The notes under the pieces: generated by a model
The model's database searches: none
The model's input: only the letters and a program-made list of their open reading frames with translations
What the model was told of the DNA's origin: nothing
NCBI GenBank assembly: GCA_004555865.1
Contig: SFJO01000012.1
Location: forward strand, 1 to 64,000
Length of the DNA stretch: 64,000 bases
DNA from: Oscillospiraceae bacterium
Lineage (GTDB): Bacteria; Bacillota; Clostridia; Oscillospirales; Ruminococcaceae
Reading direction: 5' to 3'
In this document: positions 1 through 7,516 of the stretch, in pieces
Position numbering within the stretch: position 1 is the stretch's first letter
Layout: each line of letters begins with the position of its first letter
Made by a program: the position numbers and the translations under genes

Positions 1-18
1 CGTCAATTTCTTTTTCAT
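1..18 (-). CDS. 5' end of a leftward gene (partial, six codons)
   Basis: Only the first six codons (reading MKKKLT) of a leftward gene lie in the window; the rest is beyond the left edge. The start is supported by an AGGAGG ribosome site at 27-33, eight bases upstream of the ATG. The lysine-rich beginning would suit a signal peptide or lipoprotein leader, but six codons are too few to name a function. It lies downstream of, and in the same direction as, the dockerin protein gene. Confidence 0.6.
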
Positions 19-119
19 TGGTATCTTCCTCCTATATTTTCAGCAGTCAGCCCGCCGCCCGGTCAGCCGCCGGGTGCGGCCGCTCCTTCCGGCGGCGGGT
101 CCTGCCGAAATCTCGTTTT

Positions 120-3100
120 TTACTCTTCCGTCCCAGTGCTGCCGCTGTTGAAGAATTCCACAACAACCTCTGCATCCTCATCCGGCATCTTAAATTGGTA
201 ACCCGATTGGGTCACCGGGCCTGTCGGTTCCAGCGGTTCGCCGTTCAGGGTCACTTTATCAACGCCCCAGCCAAGATTGGGCTTAATGTTCAGATTCACG
301 GTCGTACCGGCCGCAGCCTGGTTCGGATCCGCGGTGGCCGTGCCGGCCTGATTGTCATTCACAGTCACGGTCACGGTGTGCAGCGGCTTCGTCTCCTCGG
401 TCTTCTTGAAGCGGGCCGTCACGACCACATCGCCGGCGGGCATTTTGAAGGTGTTGTCCTCCACCGTCACTTCCTGCTCCTTGCCGTTTTCGTCGGTGTA
501 GGTCACACCAATGGCCTCCAGCTCGTAGCCCTCTTCAGGGGCCACGGTCAGCTGCACGGTCTCACCGGCCGCGGCGCGGGCCTTATCCGGCTTCACGTCG
601 CCGTGTAGCAGTGTGGCGGCCACCTCCACCTTGTAGGTCTGTTCGAATTCGGCCGTCACAGTCACGTCCGCCGTGGGCATTTTGAAGGTATACTCGCCCT
701 CTTTGCCCTCCACGGGGGTCAGAACGACCTGCTCGGTCTTAGGCTCATCGGTGGCATTCTCGCCGGGAATCTGATAGCTCACGGCCAGGGTTCCGGCCTT
801 CAGCCGGTATCCTTCATTGGGGGCAGCGGTCAGAATCACGTCCGCGTTCTCTTCGGCGGTTTCAACCGCTTCGCCGTTCACGGTGGCGGTCACCGCGCCG
901 TTCTCCATCTCGCCGATGTTGATCGCATGGCTCTGCACTTCCGGCTCATCCTTCTTAAAGGTCACATGCACGGTGATGCAGGCTTCGGGTTTGGTGATGG
1001 TGTAGGTGCCGTCCGCATTGGCAGTCAGGGGCACCTTGCCGGTGTCCTCGTCCGCCTGGGTCTCCGGCTCGGTCGGCTCGGTCGGCTCGGTCGGCTCGGT
1101 CGGCTCGGTCGGCTCGGTCGGCTCGGTCGGCTCGGTAGTTTCGGCCGCAGCCTCCACGTAGTAAACCTCGCCGATGGTATAGCCCTCATCGGGGGCGACG
1201 GTCAGGGTGATCTTTCCGTCCTTGGCCTTGGTGGCTGCCTCGCGGGCGGGGTCCACAGGAGTGACCTCGGATTCCATGCCGCCCATGCTGCCGAAGTTGC
1301 CCATGCCGCTGTCGGCCATGGAGCTCATGGAAGCGGTGCCGCCCTCGCCGGTCTCCAGCAGAACGTAGGCGTGCAGGCCGCAGGTTTCGCAGATGTACAC
1401 GCCCTCATCGGCGTTGAACTTGTAGCTGTGGCCCAGGGCCTTGTCGCCCTCTGCCACGGTCTTTTTGCTCTTCACCAGGCCATACTTGTCGGTGCGAGTC
1501 TGGGTAAAGGCAGGGCTGGTGCAGCTGGCCGCCACGGGCACCTCGCTGCTGGCGCCGTTTTCCAGATCGCTCAGCAGGTCGGTCATCTTGGCGCTGTCGC
1601 GGATGTTGGCGCACCACAGGAACTCGCTGTTGCTGTTGTCGCCCTCATCGCTCATCTGGCGCTGATAATCCGGGTTCAGGTTCACGGCCTCCTGGCTGTA
1701 ACGAACCTCGGCATTGGCGGCGTTGGGGTAGCTGAAGCTGAAGTTGGTGGCCACGTTCACCGTCAGGGTGGGGTTGCTGGTCAGCTTGGAAGCGTCAAAC
1801 TTCATGCCGACCGTTTTGCCGCTTTCATCCGTAACGGGGGTGTAGCAGCTGGTGAAATCGTAATCCTCGTAGATTTCCAGGGCGGCAATGGGCTTGTTCT
1901 GCACAGTCTTGCTGCTGCTGGCATCCACATAGTAGGAGCTTGCGGTAAAGGCGCGCCCGTCGCTGGAATAGTTCACGGTGTCGTATTCCTTGAACATGGC
2001 CACGGGGTTGGTACCCTCGGCAGCGCTCAGATCGTAGGTGTAGATCGCATTGCCCAGGTTGAAGTACAGCTTGCCCTCATACAGGCCCACGCTGTGGGTC
2101 AGGCTGGGGTACTGCTCGGTGTAAATGAAGTCCCGCTTCGCCTCATTCTCCAAAACCGGAGCCTGGTCGTTCTGGGCAAACTTGCCGGTGCCGTAATTGA
2201 ACAGGGTCACGGCATGGGGATCGGTCTTGGTGTTATCGCCCATCACGCTGCCGGAGGAGCTGCTGGCCCAGTAATCCGGGGCGCTCACGGCACGGCTCTT
2301 CAGCTGATCGGCTTTCTCCACGTTCACGCGCTGGCTGTGGACGATGGCTTTCATGTCGAACTGATCCTTCATGTCGTCCATCTGGTCGATCTTCTCCACG
2401 CGGCTGCGCAGAGAAGCCATGGTGGAGCCACCGTCAACATAGTACCAGTTGGTTCCGTCGTTGTAGATGCGGCTCACCGCACCACTGAACCAGGAATCCT
2501 CATAGCTGGTGTTGTCGTTCTTGGTCTCGCTGCTGGTCTCCACCTTGTTGTACTTGGGATGGGTGGGGTCGTAGTACTCCTTGCTGGAGTCCACATTTTC
2601 CGAAGGAATGATTTTGCCGTCGGCGTCCTTGGCCACCTCGTACACATAGCCGTCGTACAGAGAATCGATGTAGTCAATGGACTTGCCCTTCTCGTACAGC
2701 TTGGCAATGCTCTGGGGGGACATCAGGAAGTAGGTGTGGTAAATGCTGCCCTGGACCTCGCCGCGGTACTGGGCCATGCACTCCACATAGATGTCGTCAT
2801 AGCAAACGTCGGTGTAGAACCACTCGCCGTTTGCCTTGTTGTCGGCATTGGGCAGGCGCACCGCGTTCATGTAGTGCACGTTGTTGAATGCGCCGCCGCC
2901 GAAGCCCTCGCCGGCCACGCTGGTTTCGGCGGTGTCGGCATAGAACTTGGCCTGGACGAAGTCCACCAGGTCGTCATTGCCCACCTGGGCGGGGGTCTTC
3001 CAAATGGACTTGCCCTCGTCATCGGTGGTCTTGTACACTTCCGGATGCAGGTTCTGCAGCAGGTAGTTGTAACCGGCCGTGTAGCCCAGGCAGACGGCGC

Positions 3101-4904
3101 CGTAGTAGGCCTTGTTCACGGGGTTGCCGTCTGCGTCCGTGGTGGTGTAGGTGGGCATCTCGGTCAGCTGGTCGCTGAGCAGAGAGCCAAAGGTGGTCAT
3201 CTGGATGGGGTCGGTCTCCGGGTTGCCGCCGGAGCCGGTAACGTTGGTCATCACGCCCATATCAAAGGTGCAGTTGTCGGCCAGCCAGTCGTGCAGCACC
3301 AGCTGCTTCTGGATCTCGGTGGTGCCTTCGGGCAGGGCATTCACCACCGCCATGGCCTGGTCGCGCATGGCCAGCAGCTCGGCACCGTAGTAGTACACAT
3401 AGGCCATCAACGCCTGGGGCAGCATCTGCACCAGCTGGATCATCTGAGCGGGGGGCACCTGCGCGTCCGCATCAATGTTGCACAGCACCTTCACCGCGGC
3501 CATGGGGTTGGCATCGGTGTTCTTGGAGGTCCAGTAATCGGACGAGACGCCCAGATACTCGGCGTTGTCCGCATTGAAGGCGCTCAGCATGGCGTAGTAG
3601 CGCTGCACCTCCAGGGTGCCGTTGTCCCGGTTGTCGGTGTACAGGCCGATCACATTGCCCTCTTCGTCGGTCTTGGGCGCGCCGTTCTCGTCCACACTGA
3701 AGGTATCGTCCATGTAAGTGGCGATCTGCATATCGGTGTAGAGCAGATAGTCGTCCGCGCTCTCGCCGTCGGGGGCGGTGAACGCCTTGCCGTGATCCAC
3801 CAGCGTCTGGCTGCCGGTCTTGGTGTTCACATACACGTCCTTGTCGGCCTGGAAGTTGGCCAGCGTGTCGGCATCGGTGATCTCCACGGTTTCACCGCAC
3901 ACACCGCAGGTGAAGGAGATCTTGGTCAAATTGTAGGAATAATCCGGCAGGATGCCCTGGGTGATCTTCTTGTTCTCCGCATCGTAGAGCAGGCCGCCGT
4001 TCTGCACGTTGCCCTGATCATCGGTGATGGGGGTGCTGTCCGCCTTTTCTTCCCACTCGAAGGTCACTTCGGCGGGGATCTCGGTGGTCTCCGGCTCCCG
4101 GTTGCCCAGGGCCATATCCCGCAGCACGGTCAGGTCGGCAGCGGTGATCTTGCCGTCGCCGTTCATATCCGTGCTCAGGTCCTCTTCCCGGTTGCCCAGG
4201 GCCATATCCCGCAGCACGGTCAGGTCGGCAGCGGTGATCTTGCCGTCGCCGTTCAGGTCGCCCTTGTAGCTCACGCCGCCCACGGTGTGGTTGCGGCAGC
4301 CGCCCTCTTCCTCTTCGTTGGCATAAACAGCCACGGCGGAAGCAGCCTGCTGAACCGAGGCCTCGGCCTCAGCCTCGGTGTTCACGTCGTCCAGCTGGTC
4401 CGCGTCCACCGCGTCCATAGCGGCGGCAAAGCCCTCGCTCATGTTGTAGCGGATGCCGGTCACTTTGCCGCCCGTCGTCTCATAGGAGACATCGGTTACC
4501 GCGTTGTTCATGTACTTTTCGTACAGGGTCTCGTGCAGCACCGCTGCCAGATCCTGCATGGAGAGGCCCAGGTCGGCCACGTCCACGGTTCCCTCACCGC
4601 GCTGTGCCACCAGGGCCTGCGCCAGGTCAGACTTGACCGCATCGTAGCTCTTATCCGCCGTGGTTTCCACACGCTGGACGAGCGCTTCGTCCTGCTGCTT
4701 TTCCTGTGCGGTAACCCCCTGGGCCTTCAGCTCCTCTGCGGCGCTGCGGATCAGGTCCGGGGTTCCGGTAAAGGGATGCATCCCGGCTGCGGCGGGTACC
4801 TCCTGGGCCTTGAAGGGCGCGGCCCATGCGGAAACCACGCCCACCTGGGCCACCAGTGCCGTTGCCAGCACCGCCGAGACTACCCGCTTAAAGTGTTGTC
4901 TCAT
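120..4904 (-). CDS. Large secreted dockerin / transglutaminase-like protein with C-terminal beta-repeats
   Basis: A 1594-residue protein. The start is ATG at 4904, six bases after AGGAGG; an ATG directly before it (4907) is nearly as good. A signal peptide (basic MRQHFKR, hydrophobic core, AWA-APF cleavage region) directs export. Residues about 212-272 hold two almost identical dockerin type I repeats (DLNGDGKITAADL and DMNGDGKITAADL), unusually close to the N-terminus. Residues about 540-700 look like a transglutaminase-like core, with VLHDWLADNC, a Cys in AVCLGYTAGY near 602, a His in NVHYMNAVRL near 676 and an Asp in WFYTDVCYDD near 698. A (TEP)8 linker then leads into at least three repeats resembling bacterial/InlB-type beta repeats, each ending in a TFKMP-type motif. 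No sortase motif is visible. By family knowledge dockerins bind cohesins, so a surface or cell-wall role is likely; the substrate is unknown. Confidence 0.8.
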   Translation of the reverse strand: MRQHFKRVVSAVLATALVAQVGVVSAWAAPFKAQEVPAAAGMHPFTGTPDLIRSAAEELKAQGVTAQEKQQDEALVQRVETTADKSYDAVKSDLAQALVAQRGEGTVDVADLGLSMQDLAAVLHETLYEKYMNNAVTDVSYETTGGKVTGIRYNMSEGFAAAMDAVDADQLDDVNTEAEAEASVQQAASAVAVYANEEEEGGCRNHTVGGVSYKGDLNGDGKITAADLTVLRDMALGNREEDLSTDMNGDGKITAADLTVLRDMALGNREPETTEIPAEVTFEWEEKADSTPITDDQGNVQNGGLLYDAENKKITQGILPDYSYNLTKISFTCGVCGETVEITDADTLANFQADKDVYVNTKTGSQTLVDHGKAFTAPDGESADDYLLYTDMQIATYMDDTFSVDENGAPKTDEEGNVIGLYTDNRDNGTLEVQRYYAMLSAFNADNAEYLGVSSDYWTSKNTDANPMAAVKVLCNIDADAQVPPAQMIQLVQMLPQALMAYVYYYGAELLAMRDQAMAVVNALPEGTTEIQKQLVLHDWLADNCTFDMGVMTNVTGSGGNPETDPIQMTTFGSLLSDQLTEMPTYTTTDADGNPVNKAYYGAVCLGYTAGYNYLLQNLHPEVYKTTDDEGKSIWKTPAQVGNDDLVDFVQAKFYADTAETSVAGEGFGGGAFNNVHYMNAVRLPNADNKANGEWFYTDVCYDDIYVECMAQYRGEVQGSIYHTYFLMSPQSIAKLYEKGKSIDYIDSLYDGYVYEVAKDADGKIIPSENVDSSKEYYDPTHPKYNKVETSSETKNDNTSYEDSWFSGAVSRIYNDGTNWYYVDGGSTMASLRSRVEKIDQMDDMKDQFDMKAIVHSQRVNVEKADQLKSRAVSAPDYWASSSSGSVMGDNTKTDPHAVTLFNYGTGKFAQNDQAPVLENEAKRDFIYTEQYPSLTHSVGLYEGKLYFNLGNAIYTYDLSAAEGTNPVAMFKEYDTVNYSSDGRAFTASSYYVDASSSKTVQNKPIAALEIYEDYDFTSCYTPVTDESGKTVGMKFDASKLTSNPTLTVNVATNFSFSYPNAANAEVRYSQEAVNLNPDYQRQMSDEGDNSNSEFLWCANIRDSAKMTDLLSDLENGASSEVPVAASCTSPAFTQTRTDKYGLVKSKKTVAEGDKALGHSYKFNADEGVYICETCGLHAYVLLETGEGGTASMSSMADSGMGNFGSMGGMESEVTPVDPAREAATKAKDGKITLTVAPDEGYTIGEVYYVEAAAETTEPTEPTEPTEPTEPTEPTEPTEPETQADEDTGKVPLTANADGTYTITKPEACITVHVTFKKDEPEVQSHAINIGEMENGAVTATVNGEAVETAEENADVILTAAPNEGYRLKAGTLAVSYQIPGENATDEPKTEQVVLTPVEGKEGEYTFKMPTADVTVTAEFEQTYKVEVAATLLHGDVKPDKARAAAGETVQLTVAPEEGYELEAIGVTYTDENGKEQEVTVEDNTFKMPAGDVVVTARFKKTEETKPLHTVTVTVNDNQAGTATADPNQAAAGTTVNLNIKPNLGWGVDKVTLNGEPLEPTGPVTQSGYQFKMPDEDAEVVVEFFNSGSTGTEE
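1066..1137. repeat. 9-bp tandem repeat coding for (TEP)8
   Basis: Eight consecutive 9-bp units (ggctcggtc on the + strand; the last unit ends in a), all in frame in the secreted protein and read as Thr-Glu-Pro. The near-perfect nucleotide identity suggests a slippage-prone array that changes linker length without breaking the frame. Confidence 0.9.
4096..4255. repeat. Two identical 70-bp copies inside the dockerin domain (period 90 bp)
   Basis: Positions 4096-4165 and 4186-4255 appear identical base for base over 70 bp; the 20 bp between them differs in sequence. Each copy codes for the Ca-binding loop and helix of one dockerin repeat. Identity at silent positions points to recent duplication or gene conversion rather than long-standing protein conservation. 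Confidence 0.85.
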
Positions 4905-5045
4905 CATTGTCCTCCTAACTGTTTCTCCTGCTCGTGTGTACTCAAAGACGCACAAACACACCATTCCGGCAAATGCCTTTATTAAAGCAGAGCCTCTCCC
5001 ACGGCAATGCAGGCGCATCCGCCCGGCTGGGGTGCTCTGTTTTAA

Positions 5046-6572
5046 TCACTTATTTTCTTCCCCGTTTTGGGGCTGGATGTCCGCCAGCATCCGCACATTC
5101 TGCAGCAGATGGGCCAGATACTGCCGAATTTGCTCCGGCTCCTGCACAACGACCGGGGCCTCACCATTCCAGATCTCTTCAAAAAAGGTCAGATAGGCCG
5201 CTGCCATTTCCGGCCGGTTCACGTGCAGCACCTGGTCGCATCCCTCCAGTCGAAGGGTGGCGCCGGTCTCATTCAGGAACATACAGGGGTGCACATCGTA
5301 CTGAAAATCCGGCACCAGGCGGCCGTGGATCAGCCGTAGCTCCACCCCGCTCTCCGCCTCGTTCCAGCTCATCAGCTGCTGAAGCAGCTGGGCGCGCTGG
5401 GCAAGCGTCAGCTGAACGATTCGGTCAAAGAATTCCACCTGGCCGCTCACCACCAGGTCCGACACGGCGGATTCATACAGCAGCAGGCGAACCCGCCCCT
5501 GCTGCATCACGGCGGCAGCCACCCGGTGGAGCTCTTCCAGCCGTGCCCGGTCAACCGCCATGCCCTCCTGCTCGCATTGTGCTAGAATTTCCCCGAACAG
5601 ATCATCCGGCAGGGTGTGCTCGGTCAGCCGCCCCAGCATCCACTGCTGGCCCGGGGCCAGCAGAGCCTGCACATAGGCCGCGCCGCTGCACAGCATATCC
5701 CGAAGCGGCTCCGGCTGGAACAGCAGCCGCTCGCGGGTGCACAGCGCCTGAATGGTGCTGTAAAGGGGCGCGGAATTTTCCGGCCCCTCGCACACGTTCA
5801 CCGCTACACAGCGGTCCGGCCGGATGAGCATACCGGAAATGGCAAAATCGTCCCGAACCGCCATCAGCGCCTTGCCATAGGCAAAATCGCAGCCGTACAG
5901 ATGCAGGTCGATGTGGCTCAGCGCCGTCAGGGCACTGGTCAGGAACATCACATCCTGCACCAGCGCCTTGCGGTCACCCCGAAGGCTGACCATCAGCGAA
6001 AAGTGTACGTGCGGGTAGCGGTGCTGGTTCAGGTATCCGCCGCTCTGGATGCCCATGGCCTGCATCCGGTATTCGCTGGGCATGGAAAACAGATCCAGCA
6101 CCGCCATGATGTCCAGCGAATGGACTCGACGCAGCACCGGGTGGTGCATCTTGCCGATGAAGTTTTTCAGGGGCAGCTGGGGGTAAAAGGCCACATTGGG
6201 GGCCACCACCGCGCCGCTGCTGCGCTGAAGTTCCCGCACATAGTTGTATTCCGCCATCAGGTTGTCGTAAATGGCCAGCGACAGCTCCTGCTCATCCTGC
6301 ACCTGATAATCCCGGATCAGCTGCACCAGCCCCTGGGGCTCGCCTTGCTCCACCAGGCACCGGCTCAGCCTGCGCAGCACATCTTCCGCGCTCTTTTCCG
6401 CCGGCAGCGCTTTGCCGCCGATCCATTTGCTGATATAGGAAACGTCATATTGCAGGGCCTGCGCCACCACATAGTGCTTCAATGCCGCCACCGACATTAA
6501 ATGCTCCAACAGGGTACTGAATCGATTCTTGGGTTCCATTTCATCACACCGAGCCGGGTTTCGTTTGTCCAT
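5046..6572 (-). CDS. Long HTH-type putative transcriptional regulator, family not recognised
   Basis: About 508 residues. ATG at 6572 is preferred because GGAG lies seven bases upstream; ATGs at 6605 (no ribosome site) and 6539 are alternatives. The N-terminal 90 residues look like an HTH domain (AQALQYDVSYISKWIGGKAL resembles a XRE/Cro-type helix pair). The remaining 400 residues match no domain I know; they are mixed alpha/beta with no membrane segment or signal peptide, so the protein should be cytoplasmic. A strong promoter at 6650-6678 drives it. The gene ends 141 bp before the secreted dockerin protein in the same direction, so it may regulate or be co-transcribed with it (inference). 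Confidence 0.7.
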   Translation of the reverse strand: MDKRNPARCDEMEPKNRFSTLLEHLMSVAALKHYVVAQALQYDVSYISKWIGGKALPAEKSAEDVLRRLSRCLVEQGEPQGLVQLIRDYQVQDEQELSLAIYDNLMAEYNYVRELQRSSGAVVAPNVAFYPQLPLKNFIGKMHHPVLRRVHSLDIMAVLDLFSMPSEYRMQAMGIQSGGYLNQHRYPHVHFSLMVSLRGDRKALVQDVMFLTSALTALSHIDLHLYGCDFAYGKALMAVRDDFAISGMLIRPDRCVAVNVCEGPENSAPLYSTIQALCTRERLLFQPEPLRDMLCSGAAYVQALLAPGQQWMLGRLTEHTLPDDLFGEILAQCEQEGMAVDRARLEELHRVAAAVMQQGRVRLLLYESAVSDLVVSGQVEFFDRIVQLTLAQRAQLLQQLMSWNEAESGVELRLIHGRLVPDFQYDVHPCMFLNETGATLRLEGCDQVLHVNRPEMAAAYLTFFEEIWNGEAPVVVQEPEQIRQYLAHLLQNVRMLADIQPQNGEENK

Positions 6573-6649
6573 ATTGCGGCTCCGCGCCCGTACCTGCAAG
6601 GACATTTTTTTCGGCTGTTGTTCATTTGTTTTTCACAATGCTTATACAC

Positions 6650-6678
6650 AATATAGTAAACTTTTGCCGCCGTGTCAA
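6650..6678 (-). promoter_or_regulatory. Sigma-A type promoter of the HTH regulator
   Basis: Leftward TTGACA (6673-6678), 17-bp spacer, TATATT (6650-6655). The expected transcription start near 6643 leaves a short leader before the ATG at 6572. Confidence 0.8.
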
Positions 6679-6730
6679 CCATCTGTCAGACATAATTGTA
6701 TATCATAAAGATGCATTCATTTTTTACTTC

Positions 6731-6913
6731 TCACGCCTCGCCCCTTTGCCCGGGTGAGGCAATGTTTGGCCCTCCATCGGCAGGATTGTACGGTACAGCC
6801 GCTGTGGAAGCCTGGGCAAGCGCTTCCACCAAAGCTGCCGTGTACGTTTTTCCGTCCTCGTTCAAGCACAAAAAATTTTTTGTCAGCTTTTTGATCTTTT
6901 CTGCTTCCGTCAT
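6731..6913 (-). CDS. Small hypothetical protein (60 aa), divergent from an XRE repressor
   Basis: Starts with MTEAEKIKKLTKNFLCL at an ATG at 6913, preceded by a purine-rich AAAGGGG stretch. It is a soluble, mostly helical small protein with an unstructured Pro/Gly/Asn tail, and I do not recognise its family. Support for a real gene is contextual: its own promoter (6946-6974) is overlapped by a perfect palindrome, the usual arrangement for a gene controlled by the divergent XRE regulator at 7051. An upstream in-frame ATG at 6955 is unlikely because it lies within the promoter. Confidence 0.6.
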   Translation of the reverse strand: MTEAEKIKKLTKNFLCLNEDGKTYTAALVEALAQASTAAVPYNPADGGPNIASPGQRGEA

Positions 6914-6927
6914 CCTGCACACCCCTT

Positions 6928-6948
6928 TATGCTTTCTTAGAAAGCATA
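6928..6948. promoter_or_regulatory. 21-bp perfect palindrome, probable repressor operator
   Basis: Half-site TATGCTTTCT, one central base, then the exact mirror AGAAAGCATA. It overlaps the -10 box of the leftward small gene and lies about 100 bp from the start of the divergent XRE gene. Binding by a dimeric HTH protein here would block that promoter directly. The identity of the binder is inferred from position. Confidence 0.7.
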
Positions 6949-6974
6949 CTATCATAACAATGTGAGTAAATCAA
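6946..6974 (-). promoter_or_regulatory. Promoter of the small hypothetical gene
   Basis: Leftward TTGATT (6969-6974), 17-bp spacer, TAGTAT (6946-6951). The last three bases of the -10 box are also the first three of the palindromic operator. Confidence 0.65.
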
Positions 6975-6996
6975 GTGCGTTTCCGCGTTTATTTGC

Positions 6997-7025
6997 TTGC
7001 ATTGTAAGGGTTGTTATGCTATTCT
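6997..7025 (+). promoter_or_regulatory. Probable promoter of the XRE regulator
   Basis: TTGCAT (6997-7002), 17-bp spacer, TATTCT (7020-7025), followed by GAAAGGAG just before the ATG at 7051. A shifted pair (TTGCTT / TATGCT, 16-bp spacer) is an alternative. Confidence 0.5.
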
Positions 7026-7050
7026 CTTATTGTTGAAAGGAGTCGTTTCT

Positions 7051-7407
7051 ATGTCCATTCACGAACGGATTCGTGAAATTCGCCAAGCGCTTGGGCTGTC
7101 GCAGGCCAAATTTGCCAAAGACATTTCCATTTCCAGCGGCTATGTGGCCGGGCTGGAACTTGGGAACCGGAAGGTGAACGATCGGATGATCAAGCTGATC
7201 TGCACACAATACAATGTCAACGAGGCCTGGCTGCGGGATGGCACCGGCGAAATGTTCCGCAGCGCATCGGACAGTCGGTTGGAACGCATCATCGCGCTGT
7301 TTCAGCAGCTGGAACCGGCCTTTCAGGATTACGTTCTGGAGCAGACCGACCGCCTGCTTGCCCTGCAAAACCGCCGTGCGCAGGAAGATCGCACGCAAAA
7401 CAATTAA
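7051..7407 (+). CDS. XRE-family (Cro/CI-type) transcriptional regulator
   Basis: 118 residues. The ATG at 7051 follows GAAAGGAG; an earlier in-frame ATG at 6997 has no ribosome site. Residues 5-62 form a canonical HTH_XRE domain (IREIRQALGLSQAKFAKDIS, then SGYVAGLELGNRKV), followed by YNVNEAWLRDGTGEMF, common in phage-type and ImmR-like repressors. Residues 75-108 look like a helical dimerisation segment. It is divergent from the 60-residue gene, whose promoter carries a perfect palindrome, so it probably represses that gene and perhaps itself. No integrase or other phage gene is nearby, so it seems to be a stand-alone chromosomal regulator. Confidence 0.85.
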   Translation: MSIHERIREIRQALGLSQAKFAKDISISSGYVAGLELGNRKVNDRMIKLICTQYNVNEAWLRDGTGEMFRSASDSRLERIIALFQQLEPAFQDYVLEQTDRLLALQNRRAQEDRTQNN

Positions 7408-7408
7408 A

Positions 7409-7456
7409 AGCCATGGGCTGCCTTTCCAAACGGAACGCAGCCCATGGCTTCTTTTT
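7409..7456 (+). terminator. Intrinsic terminator after the XRE gene
   Basis: 13-bp perfect stem (agccatgggctgc, 7409-7421, with its complement at 7437-7449) followed by TCTTTTT. An A-run on the left side means it could also serve the leftward MATE gene. Confidence 0.85.
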
Positions 7457-7516
7457 GAATCATTTTCTATTCTGCCGCGGCACGCAGAAATGCTTTGGCC
7501 TCACAATGCCGCCGGT

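Noticed and set aside
1066..1137. Short tandem repeats that could suggest a CRISPR array or an integration site
   Set aside because: The units are contiguous 9-mers without spacers, in frame in a protein linker; they are a coding microsatellite.
927..4985. Open frame of 1352 codons on the + strand
   Set aside because: It is antisense to the secreted dockerin protein; its Val/His/Gly-rich product lacks any domain, and it has no ribosome site. Long antisense frames are expected at this GC content.
6928..7407. Prophage immunity region
   Set aside because: The XRE protein and operator look phage-like, but no integrase, structural gene, attachment site or flanking tRNA is present.
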